NCBI RefSeq assembly: GCF_026745355.1
Contig: NC_079209.1
Span: 15,117,894 to 15,181,893, forward strand
Length of the DNA: 64,000 nucleotides
Origin: Beta vulgaris subsp. vulgaris
Lineage: Eukaryota > Streptophyta > Magnoliopsida > Caryophyllales > Amaranthaceae
Reading direction: 5' to 3'
Position numbers and translations under genes: made by a program. The notes beneath the pieces were generated by a model. The model made no database searches and was not told the DNA's origin. It saw only the letters and a program-made list of their open reading frames with translations. This document shows positions 12,240 through 23,600 of this stretch, one piece after another. How positions within the stretch are numbered: the stretch's first letter is position 1; the number at the start of each line of letters is the position of its first letter.

Positions 12240-13125
12240 TTAATCCATATTGTTGAAGAGCTTTAAGATTTGCCAAGTGTTGTTGGGTTTACATTGAATG
12301 CATGATTACTCAGGAAAAAAGGGCAGAAATGTGGTAGATCCTGATGCAGATTTGAGACTCAAATTAATTACTTGGCACCATTCTACACCTAAAGGAGGTC
12401 ATTCAGGGAGGGATGTAACTTTTAAAAGACTAAAAACTGTCTTTTACTGGAAGGGAATGCACTTGGCTGTAAAAAGTTCCATTAGATCTTGTCAGGTTTG
12501 TCAATCTTTAAAGTATGACAATGTTGCAAGTCCGGGATTATTGCAGCCTTTACCAATTCCTGCAGAGGTGTGGACTGATGTCAGTATGGACTTTATTACT
12601 AGGTTGCCTAATTCACATGGCAAGACTATCATATTCACATGGCAAGACTATCATCTTTGTGGTTGTGGACAGGCTTAGTAAGTGTGGCCATTTTATGGCC
12701 TTATCCCTTCCTTTCACAGCTTTACAGGTAGCTGAAGCTTATCTTGACAATGTTTTTAAACTTCATGGTTGGCCTAGAAGTATTATTGTCAGTGATAGAG
12801 ACCCTATTTACTTGTGCAAATTTTGGAAAGGGCTATTTTCTTATATGGTACTGAGTTCAACATCTCTTCAGCTTACCATCCTGAAACAGATGGACAAACT
12901 GAAGTTGTGAATAGATGCCTTGACCCGTACTTAAGGTGTATGTGTGGGGATACTCCAAAAGATTAGAGCCTTTTGTTTTCCTTAGCTGAATGGTGGTACA
13001 ACACCTACTTTCACTTAGCCATTCAACTTTCTCCATTTAAGGTGCTTTATAATCAACCTCCACCACTTCACTTACCTTATCTAGTTGGAGAATCCACCAT
13101 AGAAGGTTACACAGAAGAGAGCTTA
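12240..13125 (+). pseudogene. Ty3/gypsy integrase, truncated
   Basis: The zinc-binding part is seen as HHSTPKGGHSGRDVTFKR...CQVCQ (about 12385-12510). The catalytic core begins PLPIPAEVWTDVSMDFI and continues, after a frameshift caused by a local duplication of CACATGGCAAGACTATCAT (about 12614-12655), as VVVDRLSKCGHFMAL and [11 protein letters not shown] third, out-of-frame section still reads WWYNT and PPPLHLPYL (about 12990-13080). Sequence stops matching gypsy at about 13125, so the integrase C-terminus, any chromodomain, the PPT and the 3' LTR are missing. An inverted copia fragment begins there. Confidence 0.8.
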
Positions 13126-13137
13126 TGATTCACACTC

Positions 13138-13737
13138 TTAAATATCACTTAACCCGAGCTCAGACAAGGATGAAGACATAAGCTCCTCATCAAGATCACC
13201 ATGTAAGAAGGCATTGTGAACATCCATTTGATGAAGTTTCCAGTTTTTAGAAGCAATAATGGCTAAGAAAGCATGAATAATGACAATTTTAGCAACAAGA
13301 GCAAAAGTCTCAGTGTAGTTAATGCCTTCTTCTTGATGATTGCCAAGAGCAACCAAACGAGACTTTAGCCGTTCGATAGAACCGTTGGACTGATATTTGA
13401 TACGATAAACCCACTGACAACCAAGATCACGTTTACCAGGAGGAAGATGAACCAGAGACCAAGTATTATTAGCCTCTAGGGCTTGAATTTCATCAGACAT
13501 AGAATGTCGCCAATCACAAATTGCCTCTTTGAAAGATTTAGGTTCCGTCCTTGAGGTAATAGCTGTAAGAGATAACCAATATTGCACAGAAAAATTATCA
13601 CGATTAACATAGTGTGCTATAGGATAAGAAGTACCTGAAGCAGACTGTAGAGATGGAGTGGAGCAGGACGTAGTTGAAGCTGCAATGGAGTTTGTTACAT
13701 AATCGTGAAACCGAAGGGATTTTGGAACGCATGCCAC
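13138..13737 (-). pseudogene. Copia reverse transcriptase, N-terminal part
   Basis: Readable motifs are FKEAICDWRHSMSDEIQALE, NNTWSLVHLPPGKRDLGCQW, VYRIKYQSNGSIERLKSRLV, NYTETFALVAK and HQMDVHNAFLHGDLDEE, the standard opening of plant copia reverse transcriptases (Ale/Retrofit-like by eye). The catalytic YVDD and RNase H should follow but the sequence ends at the rearrangement point. The last residues are already out of frame. Confidence 0.85.
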
Positions 13738-14097
13738 GGCCCAAGTCGGGTTGAGAAGAGGAAGGAGTAGACTGGGAGGGAGAAGTAGGCGCGGAAGTAC
13801 GGATAGGGCCCAGCAGAATTGGGCTCAAAGGTGGAGGGTATATGTATTGGGACAGACGGTTAGTGTGACAGGAAGAAGATAGAGGCCCACAAGAAGGAGA
13901 AACAGGCTGGACTGACTGGAGAGACATGCTGAGAGGAGAAAAGCGGTTCTGTGGGATCAGGCCCAAAAGAGAAGGATGAGTCAGCAAGGGTAGGCCTAGT
14001 AGATGTAGGAGAAGGGGGAGTATCTGGTGCTGAATGGTTTGTGAGGAAAGTGGGCTAATAATATAAAGGGGGATGAGAATAATGTTGTGGCTTGGTG

Positions 14098-15313
14098 TCA
14101 GGGACCCAAAGAAGAGGGATGAGAAGGATTGGGCTCAAGAGAAAGGTCAGGATAAGGAATAGGAGCGAAATCATCTTGTATATCATTGCAAATTGGAACA
14201 ATGACATTAAGAGTGATATTAGCTTTATCCGGATGAATGAAGGGAAAAATATCCTCAAACAATTTGACATCACGAGAAATAAAAAATTCCCGAGCATCTA
14301 AATCAAAAAGTTTCCACCCTTTTTTGCCAAAAGGATATCCCATAAAAGACATTTCCTACTTTTGGTGGCAAATTTATCATTTTTGAATTTTAAGTTATGA
14401 GCAAAACATAAACATCCAAAGGTACGAATAGCATCATAAGAAGGACAAGTGCCAGTTAAAATTTCATAAGGAGTTTTGTTGGCAAGTAAAGGAGTGGGAG
14501 TTCGATGGATGGGATGAGCTGCATCAAGGACACCTCCCCCCAAAAAATAAATAGGCAAATTGGTTTGAAATCTCAAAGCTCTCCAAACATTTAAAATGTG
14601 TTTGTGTTTGCGCTCAACCCGCCCATTTTGTTGTGGAGTATGAGTACAAGAAGTGTAAAAGAAAATGCCCATGGCAGAAAAATAATCATGCAAACAATTA
14701 AAAATTCCGTACCATTATCACTTTGAACGATTTTGATGATTTGAGAGTATTGACGGTCAATCATAGCAACAAAGGACATAAACATATGAAAAACCTCAGT
14801 TTTATCCACCATTAAATAAACCCAAACAGCACGAGAGAAATCATCCACACTAGTCAAAAAATAACGAGCACCACAAGTAGATTGATTCTTATAAGGTCCC
14901 CATAAATCACAATGTATTTTCTCTAAAATCCTAGAAGCTCGATTTTCACTTAAAGGAAATTTATCACTAGAGTGTTTAGCACGAAAACAAATTTCACATG
15001 TCTTACTCAAACTACTTTTCAAACCAAAAACAGGAGGAAGTAATTTTACAACTTTCTCGGAAGGATGCCCCATGCGTTGATGCCAAAGAGTAAGAGAAGA
15101 AGAAATGTTGTGAACCATAACATTATGAACCTCATCCGTTCTAAAGTAGTAAAGTCCATCCCGTCTAGCACCCATTCCAATCCGCTTCTTCGACTGGTCC
15201 TGAATAACACACATGTGCAAGTCAAAGTAAACAAGACAATGCAAATTATCAGTTAATTCAGAAATAGAAACTAAATTACAGTTTAAGGATGGAACATAAA
15301 GAACACGAGACAA
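14098..15313 (-). pseudogene. Copia GAG-pre-integrase and integrase
   Basis: The pre-integrase zinc region reads LTLWHQRMGHPSEKVV...CEICFRAKHSSDKFPL. The catalytic core follows with IHCDLWGPYK, FLTSVDDFSRAVWVYL and VQSDNGTEF. After a frameshift near 14690 the C-terminal half continues with HTPQQNGRVERKHKHILNV, NKTPYEILTG and FGCLCFAHN. Order and spacing match Ty1/copia. At least one frameshift makes it nonfunctional. Confidence 0.88.
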
Positions 15314-15469
15314 AACAATTTGAGAGGAAAGACGAACCGGACAAGGAGACGATAAAGTAATAAGATCATAAAGCCAAGTGATATTACCAGTAACATGACG
15401 AGAAGCGCCAGTATCAAGAATCCAAGAGAATGATCACACGTACCCGTTAATCTGTCGTCGGGAACCTTG

Positions 15470-16049
15470 GTACTACCAAGCAAACCTGCCAAGACTTTCC
15501 ACTAGTCTGCAGTAAAAGAAGTTGTAGAGGGAGAAGGCCCCTGAACTGGCCGAAGGGACTGCCAGAGCAGCAGCAGCATGAGCCCGAACCGGGCCACCAC
15601 GGCCACGCCCACCACGCCTACCATGAGAAGCAGTGGCAGCAGCACGTTGCTGCAAACGCTCCTCATACAAAGCTGGGTATCCGTGGAGTTCAAAACACGG
15701 GGAGACCTCGTGACCGGTTTCACGGCAATGAGTACAGGTGAGATGTGATTTATCCGGCTATCTCAAGAGAAGGTAGGGGATCTTGAGCCAAAATGTGAGA
15801 GTGAGTTTGAGAGTAAAAATCTGAGTCAAAACCCATGAGAAAATCATGCAATTTATTTATTTCACGACGAGTAGCATATTGAGTATTAGGAGAATTATTT
15901 TTTGAGAAACCCCAAGAATTTAACATTCTCCGATACCATAATAAACGTAATAAACGCAAATAGGTAGAAATGATTTGTTGCCCTTCCATTCCACTAATTT
16001 CCAATATATATACAAGTGTGAGAGTTAACAAATATGTAAAGTACATCAA
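15470..16049 (-). pseudogene. Copia gag C-terminal part with zinc knuckle
   Basis: Residues such as REINKLHDFLMGFDSDFYSQ and ILAQDPLPSLE (about 15775-15870) are typical of copia UBN2-type Gag. The next segment carries a zinc-knuckle-like C-T-H-C...GHE...C (around 15690-15745) and then an Arg/Gly-rich stretch (GRRGGRGRGG at about 15590-15620). The frame shifts at least twice, and the N-terminal third of gag and the 5' LTR are absent. Confidence 0.75.
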
Positions 16050-17138
16050 TTATGGATAGATTTTAGGTAACAAGATATCCTAAAATCTCTCTAATATCAT
16101 AACTGTATATCGTTGTATTTCATGAAAAATATGTATGAATAGTGGCCTCGTGAGAATGTCTTCAATATTCATTACCAGCTTCGTTTTGTAGTGTTTTGAG
16201 TACCTAAAAGAACATCATGAATCAAATATAAAAAATGAAATATGGCAGTGGGGATAGAGAAGGTGAGAAGTCAAAAGCATGAAGTTTTTTTCATGGAGGA
16301 AGTTGTTGCTTTTTGTTGTAGCATTTTATTATTTTTTAGATTCACCAATAACTCCAATTTTAGGATGAGTACTATGAGGGAGCCACCCATCTTTTTTTCT
16401 TGACTGCATATTGTTGGCATTATAAAAATGGGAATTGTGTAACATGTCATGCTTATAGAGATGTCAAATATTTATTTCATTATTGATTATCACTTGCGCT
16501 TGATTTTAAATTGTTAGCACAGGGAATTCCAATTATATCCAATTTGTCAATGTGAGTCTTATCCATTGATTGCTCAGATCAATATTGATTATTTCAGTTT
16601 CTTGCAATTAATTGACTAGATAAGATTCGTTGAGGTGCCTGCTTCAACTTCCTGCTACTATATGTGGCTAATTTGCTCATAGTTGTAGGACGACATAGAT
16701 ACTTCTTCTTTTTAACACAATATTTCATATATCTGGTTGCTCCTTATGCGCAATACAAAAATGAGTTGTGGATTATTGACAGGACTTGCATACCCCCTGT
16801 ATTTTTGTAATGGAGGAGTTAAGAAGTTTTTGATCACGATCAAGCAACATGTTTCTATTGCGAGGTTGGTGTTGCTTGATTTTCTTAATTTTACTCTGGG
16901 AGCACCTGAACTACACTATACCATGGGTCACAAAACTCAAGGGATCCGAACTTTAATGGGTTGGTAACTCTCGAATATCGATCTTGATTGACAACTGTAA
17001 TTTTGGGCCTGTAAAACCGGAGTCTGTTGAAGAAGAGTGTGAAGATTAAAATAGATAAAATCTATTTTTGCAGCATGTACTCTATACATGTAATGCAATC
17101 TATATTTGTGTAAAAAACATAATTGGCAATGAAAAATG

Positions 17139-17140
<2 letters not shown>
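16050..17140. other. Gene-free stretch
   Basis: No domain-bearing reading frame is seen. An open frame of 76 codons at 16737-16967 has no recognisable motif and is probably chance. No clear element ends were found. Confidence 0.4.
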
Positions 17141-17232
<92 letters not shown>

Positions 17233-17252
17233 TATAATACATATATATATAT
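17141..17252. repeat. (TA)n microsatellite
   Basis: Almost pure TA dinucleotides with occasional TG and AA interruptions. Confidence 0.95.
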
Positions 17253-17495
17253 AATTGAGTTCATATGAGAATGCATACTTACATGAGATATGAGAATGAA
17301 TTTTACGCGCTATAATAAGTGATGTAACTCCAAAAAAAAGAATATTAGAAAAAAAAATATTTTTTTTTTTTTGGGCTTAAACTTTTTAGGGGGTATAACT
17401 CTAATGAACAAGTGTTGTAACTCAAATCCAATCATGTGGTTGAGATCTATTCTTATTTCTCTCATGTAAAGAGCATTCTCATGTAATCTTACCCC

Positions 17496-17828
17496 TATAT
17501 ATATATATACACACACACACATATATATATATATATACACATATATATATATATATACACACACACACATATATATATATATATACACACACACACATAT
17601 ATATACATATATATATGTAAATATACATATATATATACATATATATATACATATATATATACATATATATATATATAATATAATATATATATATATATAA
17701 TATATATATATATACATATACATATATAATATATACATATATATATATATACATATACATATATATATATATACATATACATATATATATATACATATAT
17801 ACATATACATATATATATATACATATAC

Positions 17829-17882
<54 letters not shown>

Positions 17883-17988
17883 GTATATATACATCTATAT
17901 ATATATATGTATGTATGTGTGTGTGTATGTATGTATGTATGTATGTATGTATGTATGTATGTATGTATGTATGTATGTATATATATAA
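17496..17988. repeat. Compound (TA)n/(AC)n/(TATG)n microsatellite
   Basis: Nearly 500 bp of alternating purine-pyrimidine repeats: (TA)n blocks separated by (AC)4-5, then ATATAC units, ending in about 17 tandem TATG tetranucleotides (17908-17983). Open frames across it encode only Tyr/Ile/Cys/His repeats and are artefacts. Confidence 0.95.
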
Positions 17989-18019
17989 CTTTTTGCGAAT
18001 ATTTACGACTAAAAGATGC

Positions 18020-18165
18020 AAAAAAAAATTTTGGGGTCAAAAGGGTTGCGGGCATGATGAAAACGCATCCCTTGGTAGGTTAAGGGCGAAAACCGCAATC
18101 CTTAACTCACTAAGAGCCGTAGTTTTGGACCTTAACCGCAACCCTTAACTATTCGCATGCAGTTA
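18020..18165. repeat. CACTA-like subterminal repeats (AACCGCAACCCTTA motif)
   Basis: Several direct and inverted variants of AACCGCAACCCTTAA occur within 130 bp, for example AAAGGGTTGCGG, AACCGCAATCCTTAAC and TTAACCGCAACCCTTAAC. The same motif marks the CACTA-like start at 8597. No CACTA terminus closes the stretch, so it is likely a truncated end of that family. Confidence 0.45.
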
Positions 18166-18428
18166 ATATCTTTTTAATCAAGAGGTAAAGATAATATCTT
18201 TTTTTCAAGAGGTTATTAGTTCACATCTTAGCATGTTTCTAACATATAGTTTCAATTTATATAAACCAAAATGTAACAAATTAAAAGGCATATTAAAACA
18301 CTATGGAGGGGAGGCCATGTGGAGAGAGTTCTATATATTAGAGTAAACAATTTAAGTAGTATTTGATCCCGGGCGTTGTCTTGGGTTGGTATTGTTTATG
18401 CATTTTTTTCCTTTCCCATTAAATTATA

Positions 18429-18685
18429 CTACCTCCGTTCTCTTTTAGTTGCAACGTTTGACAAATTGCACTATTCATGTTCTCTTATTTGACCACATTT
18501 ATTGATTTATATGTTTAACAAAATATAGTCATGTGGGGTCTTGTTTGATTCGTTTCGATGTAAGCTTTCATAAAATCAAATTTTTATAATTTTTACTTAC
18601 ATACAATTAGAAATAAAACGATTTGAAATTGTACATTGGCAAGCGTGAAAGTCAAAACGTTGCAACTAAATAAAAACAGAGGTAG
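18429..18685. mobile_element. Stowaway-like MITE (257 bp), TSD TA
   Basis: Terminal inverted repeats begin CTACCTCCGTTCTC on the left and CTACCTCTGTTTTT on the right (reverse complement), both continuing TTTAGTTGCAACGTTT. The element is flanked by TA on both sides. This is the Tc1/mariner-derived Stowaway pattern. Confidence 0.85.
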
Positions 18686-18687
18686 TA

Positions 18688-19063
18688 TTAAAGAAAACTT
18701 AACCTTTAAAAGGTACAAACATAATAATGTGGACATTTAAAGCATGATTAAAAGTTAGTTGAGATAATAATTGTCTTATGTATAATAGTAAGAGGTCACG
18801 AGTTTAAATCTTGTTGCAAGCTAATTTTACTTTTGTTAATTATTGACATGATTTATGTACATATTAAACAATTCTAATGTATTCATAGAGGTGCCACATG
18901 GCGTGTATACATTGTTACGCGCGCCTTTTAATATATTTGTATAGTGTCCCCCAATGAAATGTCTTTTTTATCCTTAGCTAAATATATATACTTGATTGGA
19001 TATTCAGATTTTACACACTTATATCATTTCCTAATTTAAAGATGGGTCAAAAATTCCAATAAT
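18688..19063. other. Gene-free stretch
   Basis: AT-rich flank between the Stowaway and the large CACTA element; nothing recognisable. Confidence 0.4.
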
Positions 19064-19066
19064 AAA

Positions 19067-19300
19067 CTCTAGTAGAATAAATGCTATTTGCTGCGCTGAT
19101 ATTGCTGCGGTATTACCTGTACGCAGCAATATAACACGCAAAAAGAAAAAAAAAATTGAAAATTACAATATTGTTGCGGTTTCCCGCCAAAAACCGCATC
19201 AATATTAGTCAACGGGCAAATTTTGAAAACATGTGGGCCCTGAGCAGCGAATATTGCTGCGGTTGCCACGTGGAAACCGCAGCAATATTCGCTGGCAATC
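19067..19300 (+). promoter_or_regulatory. 5' terminal and subterminal repeats of the large CACTA
   Basis: After the terminus come inverted copies of ATTGCTGCGGTTT, such as GATATTGCTGCGGTATTACC facing ACGCAGCAATATAAC, and AATATTGCTGCGGTTGCCAC facing AACCGCAGCAATATTCG. In characterised En/Spm elements the subterminal repeats are binding sites for the TNPA-type protein; that role is inferred here. Confidence 0.75.
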
Positions 19301-19317
19301 CAAAAAAAAAGGGACGC

Positions 19318-19680
19318 GGGTTTCTCAAACTCTCTCACAGTACCCTCACTCTCTCAAACTCTCTCAGTCTCTCAAACTCTCTCACAGTACTCTCTCAAAC
19401 TTTCGACCCCCTCACACTCTCTCTCTCTCTCTCCTCCGGCGACACGTTCGGTCTTCCGGCGATTTCGCAACAACATTCCGGCGTCCCCCTTTCGTTTTCC
19501 GGCGTTTCGGTCCGGCAGTTCTCCTCCGCCGCCTCTCTCCTTCGTTGCTTCAGCGAATCGACTCCGGTATTCACTCCCCCCTTCGTTTTCCGGTGCTTCT
19601 CCTCTGGCACTTCTCCTCCGGTGCCTCTCCTCAGAATTTCTGGTGCATTCAAGCTTGTTCCTCGCCGTTTTGTCATCTTA
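19318..19680 (+). promoter_or_regulatory. CT-rich leader of the large CACTA
   Basis: A run of CTCTCTCAAACTCTCTC units followed by CTCCGGCGACAC and several TTCCGGCG/CTCCGG motifs. Overlapping open frames in several phases are low-complexity. It probably forms the transcribed leader upstream of the transposase; equivalent leaders occur at 27000-27500 and 62375-62690. Confidence 0.5.
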
Positions 19681-20157
19681 GGTTAGTTTTTTTGTAAATT
19701 TTTCTTCATTAGTGTTTTAATAAATTTTTGGCTTAAATTGTAGTTTAAAATGATTAGTATAAAGTATATATATGCTTAGTTATAAGATTTGAGTATTAAA
19801 AACTGATTTTGTGATAATTTTGTATGCCCTAATATGTTATACGGGATTTGTTTTTGTAATTCTTTGTTTAAATTGATATGAATGCAATGCCTTTATATTG
19901 ATAGACTTACCAATGGGAGGGGAAGGGAAATCTAAGGAATGGTTTGGTATTTGTTGTTTCATGATAACTTGAAATCGCTTGAATGCGATTATTGTTTGGT
20001 GAATATTTGGAATCGCTTGAATGCGATTGTTTTTATGTACATCATATTGCCTAGATACCCGTTCAAGACTTACTCTTTAGGAGTAAGTCTTGAATAGTCC
20101 CGTTTTGGGACTGTTCTTAAACGTCACATCTCACTTAGGTGGTGAATGTGTGTTGAT

Positions 20158-20293
20158 TCTTTGATTCTAAGTGAAATACGGTTAGTCATTTCCCTAATTT
20201 GTTCTCCGGGTACATATAAGATAAACAATTATCTTTATCGTGTACTTGGAGAACTGTAGGGAAATGATGCCGAATTTTACTTAGAATCAAAGA
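20158..20293 (+). other. Long imperfect hairpin upstream of the transposase start
   Basis: The left arm begins TCTTTGATTCTAAGTGAAAT and the right arm ends ACTTAGAATCAAAGA. Internal pairing blocks are TCATTTCCCTA with TAGGGAAATGA, GTTCTCC with GGAGAAC, and ATAAGATAA with TTATCTTTAT. The stem spans about 136 nt. Its right arm lies in a block conserved in the second CACTA element at 63073-63205. A small-RNA precursor or a regulatory structure are both possible. Confidence 0.55.
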
Positions 20294-20462
20294 TGATACA
20301 TGCATTCACTAGTGGGATTGGACGTTTAAGGATGGGTTAGGTTGGAGTGATAAGGACCCAATGGAAGCATGCATTGAATATTAGTTTGTTGTATGTGTTG
20401 GAGTTATGTGAATTTTAAATTGATATTAATTTGTATATATGTATGTGTTGGGGTTTTTAGAA

Positions 20463-20686
20463 ATGGATCGAAGTTGGATGTATGGAAAGCGGAATACGTT
20501 GGAGTTCGTAGAAGGTGTGAATGAGTTTTGTAAACGTGCTGTAGAACATCAACAACTTACTTGCGAGGCTGAGATTTATTGTCCATGTGTTGATTGCTAC
20601 AATGTGAATATGATTTCTGATATTAGGACCATAAGGGATCATCTTATCCGTCGTGGATTTAGGGCTGAGTATTATATTTGGTTATG
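20463..20686 (+). pseudogene. TNP2 transposase exon 1 (transposase-associated domain), split by an insertion
   Basis: After a TTTTTAG splice-acceptor-like end the frame opens at MDRSWMYGKRNTLEFVEGVN and continues through CPCVDCYN and HLIRRGFRAEYYIWL. This is the N-terminal domain found ahead of plant CACTA transposases (MDRSWMY...CPC..C.N......HL...GF...Y..W..HG). The reading is cut after the TSD TTATG by the LARD. On the other side, at 33688, the frame resumes with the duplicated bases and then HGE. So the insertion sits exactly inside the conserved W-x-x-HG end of the domain. One TAG follows directly after HGE. Confidence 0.85.
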
Positions 20687-23600
20687 TGTAATAGCCTATA
20701 TTTTAAGAAGGTTTAATAACGACTTTATAAATGAGATTTGATAAGTATAATAGCTGATATTTTCAGACACGTTTTAGTCAAAGTTAGCTATGTTCATATT
20801 AGTAAAGAAATTACTTTGAGAATTATTTTAGCGTCTAAAGTAAGTTCCAAGCACAAACAAGTTAGTATGGATTTTATATAATAGAGACATTGTGTTAAGG
20901 ATTTTAAGCTTTGAAATAAAGAGAAACCCATTTTTAATTACAAATTATGTCTCCTCACTCATGCTACCTACTCTAGATGCTAGAACATCTCTCTCCCCTT
21001 TTCATAACTTCTCAATCAAGTTTCAAAGTGTATTTTTCCCATAGATCAATTATTTTCTTCAAGATTTCAGTTTAATGACCCAAGTGGTTAAGAATTGGGA
21101 GAAACCTTAAAACCAAAATAAAACCCCAAACAATAATTTTCTCTCTCCTCTGATTTTATACCCCGTACTGTACATGCTTAATTTCTGCATTTTAAAGTTG
21201 GAATTTGACCAAACTTATTGAATCAAAGTTGTAGATCTCGAAAAGTTATTGGACTTAGACCCAAAAATCACTTGCTTTGGAGTTCGGAGCTATGAGTTAT
21301 GGTCTTTACAAATTTGGTGTTGTTACCTCAATTTCTCTCTCCTATGTTTTATTCCGACAATCTGTTGCCCCAATTATCTACAACATGCAATCCAATTTTG
21401 CTCTTTCTTGCTAAATCAAAGTTGTAGTTCACTTCGAGCTAATGAATTTGGGCACAAAAATCACTTGATCTGGAGTTCAGAGCTATGAGTTATGGTCTTT
21501 GTAAGTTTGGTGTTCCTATCTTGATTTCTCTCTCCTCTGTTTTTATTCCGACAATCTGTTTCCTCAATTATGTATAACATGCAATCCAATTTTGCTCTTT
21601 GTTTCTGAATCAAAGTTGTAGATCACTTCCAGCTAATGAATTTGAGCACAAAAATCGCTCAATTTGGAGTTCGGAGCTATGAGTTACGCCTTACACAAGT
21701 TCAGCAAAACTGATGTACTTTGTGTTGCGCTGCTGCCGTGATTGGCTTGCTTGCCTTGTTGTTGCCATTATTTTGGTATTCCTTTACATATGAAGGTATA
21801 AGCTAATTTTTCTGAATTCCTCATCTCCTTTATTCCAATTCAAGTGTGGTGCAATTGGATTTTATATTCTGATTTTAGAAATAAACTTGGTTCTCAATTT
21901 TGTTATTTATTAGCAAATATAATTATGATAAGAATTGTTAAACTTAAAGATTGAATATTTTATCTTTCTTATTGGATTGAAGCTTCTAATATGAAGTAAG
22001 CCTCTTAAGTAAGTTTATAAAAACTGATTTTTATAAATTATGTGTTTGATAATACTCTTTGAAATCAGAATGATGTTAATTAGAGATGGAATTGATGTTG
22101 TGAGTTGGATTAGTAGAATGGATTGTATATAAGAGTTGTGGTGGTTAGTTCATGGAAGAGCTTAGAAAGTATGAGTAATTCAATTTGTTTATCTAAATTG
22201 TTGTGAGGATGGTTAATGATTGTTGTTATTGTTTTGAGGTCGTTGTTGGAGTATGTATATGGAGATAATTTATGAAGTTCGAGCTATAGTTGGTTATCCA
22301 GAATGTCGAATTATTGGGAATCGTTTAAAGGTACACACATGTCCTTCCACCTTTGAATCTATATTCGTGTTTTATGTGCTTTCATGTGCTGAGTTTAATA
22401 AGCCTTTTATATAAATACAAAATTATTCAAAGTGTTATTTGTGCCTTTACAAGAGTTGTTAACTACATATTTGGTTTTAAGCTATGAGCGAAAGCTATAT
22501 ATGTGATGAGTTTTACTGAGTGATATTTTTATGAAGAACTGATTGGAGGTAGTTGAATCCTTCAATAATATAGATGTGTGATGTTATTAAACCTACTTGT
22601 TTCCACATCGAATTTATAATAAGTTTTTTTATGCTTAGTAAGTTGATCTTTTATATGAAAGTGTAGCTATGAGAATTAAAGCAAGGATCTTTAGTATATC
22701 TAACTATATAAGTGGTTTTACAACAAGTACTTCGATTTACGAACTAAGCCGGGACGTCGACTCGATATCTTTATGAACTCGCTTTCGATTTAAACTATAG
22801 TTATATTTGAAAGTTTCAGAGAAAAAGAAAGGAATTTTGATCAAGGATGTTGGGTTACAATTTCAGGTTTAAGACAATTGTGAAAATATTTCTGATATAA
22901 GTTTTATATGGAACTCTGAAAGTATGAAAAACTCTTTATTATGATTTATGATCTTGATTATATATGATCATGAACTTTGAAAATTATGGCTTGGAGTTAT
23001 GAACAAATATGAACTCGTGAAATTATAAATCAGAATTTTCTAGTTCTATTAATGTCGGGGAGGATCTTTACTCCTACTTAAATTTTTATGAAGAAGTTCT
23101 CATAGGAAAAAGTCTCTCAAATTTGGGTCAATTAATGAATATTATTTTCGGATTTAAATTTGGAAACACGTAAGTCTAGTGAAACAAGTTATATCTTTAC
23201 AGAATATCATGGATGAATTATGTTATATGGAGTTTGTAATCCAAGTTAGAATGAGTTTGTTGTGAGATGGGTACTTGTGAAGTTCTATTTAATAAATACA
23301 ATTGCCGCTTTGAGGATATTATTAGAAGTAGTCATATCCCAAGATTTACTTATGGCGTATAAACAAGGTTGAATGGTATCACCCGAAGAAATCTCCGAAA
23401 ATAATATGGAGCTTGGTTATATAATTAAGAATGAAGATTTGTGATGTCATAATTGAAGGATGGAGTAATTTTTGGGAGGTTCTAACTAAGAATGAAGATG
23501 TTATGTGGTGGACGTAGATTAAATAGTTAGGGAATAGTAAATTTGGATGTGAATTTCAAAGGTCAAATATTAATTTATGAGTTAATGAAGTTGTTACAAG

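Larger units (their letters stand above)
13128..16049 (-). mobile_element. Truncated Ty1/copia element, opposite strand to the gypsy
   Basis: Gag, integrase and the start of reverse transcriptase are present in copia order on the minus strand. The copy lacks the RT C-terminus, RNase H and both LTRs. It abuts the truncated gypsy integrase at about 13128, so the junction is a rearrangement or a truncation rather than a clean insertion. Confidence 0.75.

Noticed and set aside
16737..16967. 76-codon plus-strand open frame
   Set aside because: No recognisable domain, homopolymer-free but isolated, and flanked by TE debris; probably chance.
17310..18055. Long minus-strand open frames of 180-194 codons
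   Set aside because: They translate TA/AC microsatellite into Tyr-Ile-Cys-His repeats and occur in several phases at once.
9206..18200. 3' LTR of the 8976 gypsy element
   Set aside because: I looked for TGTTAGCAAAG-like sequence beyond the copia fragment and found none.
19156..19697. Overlapping plus-strand open frames of 154 and 176 codons
   Set aside because: They lie in the CT-rich leader of the CACTA element in several frames with Ser/Leu/Phe bias and no domain; better explained as untranslated leader.
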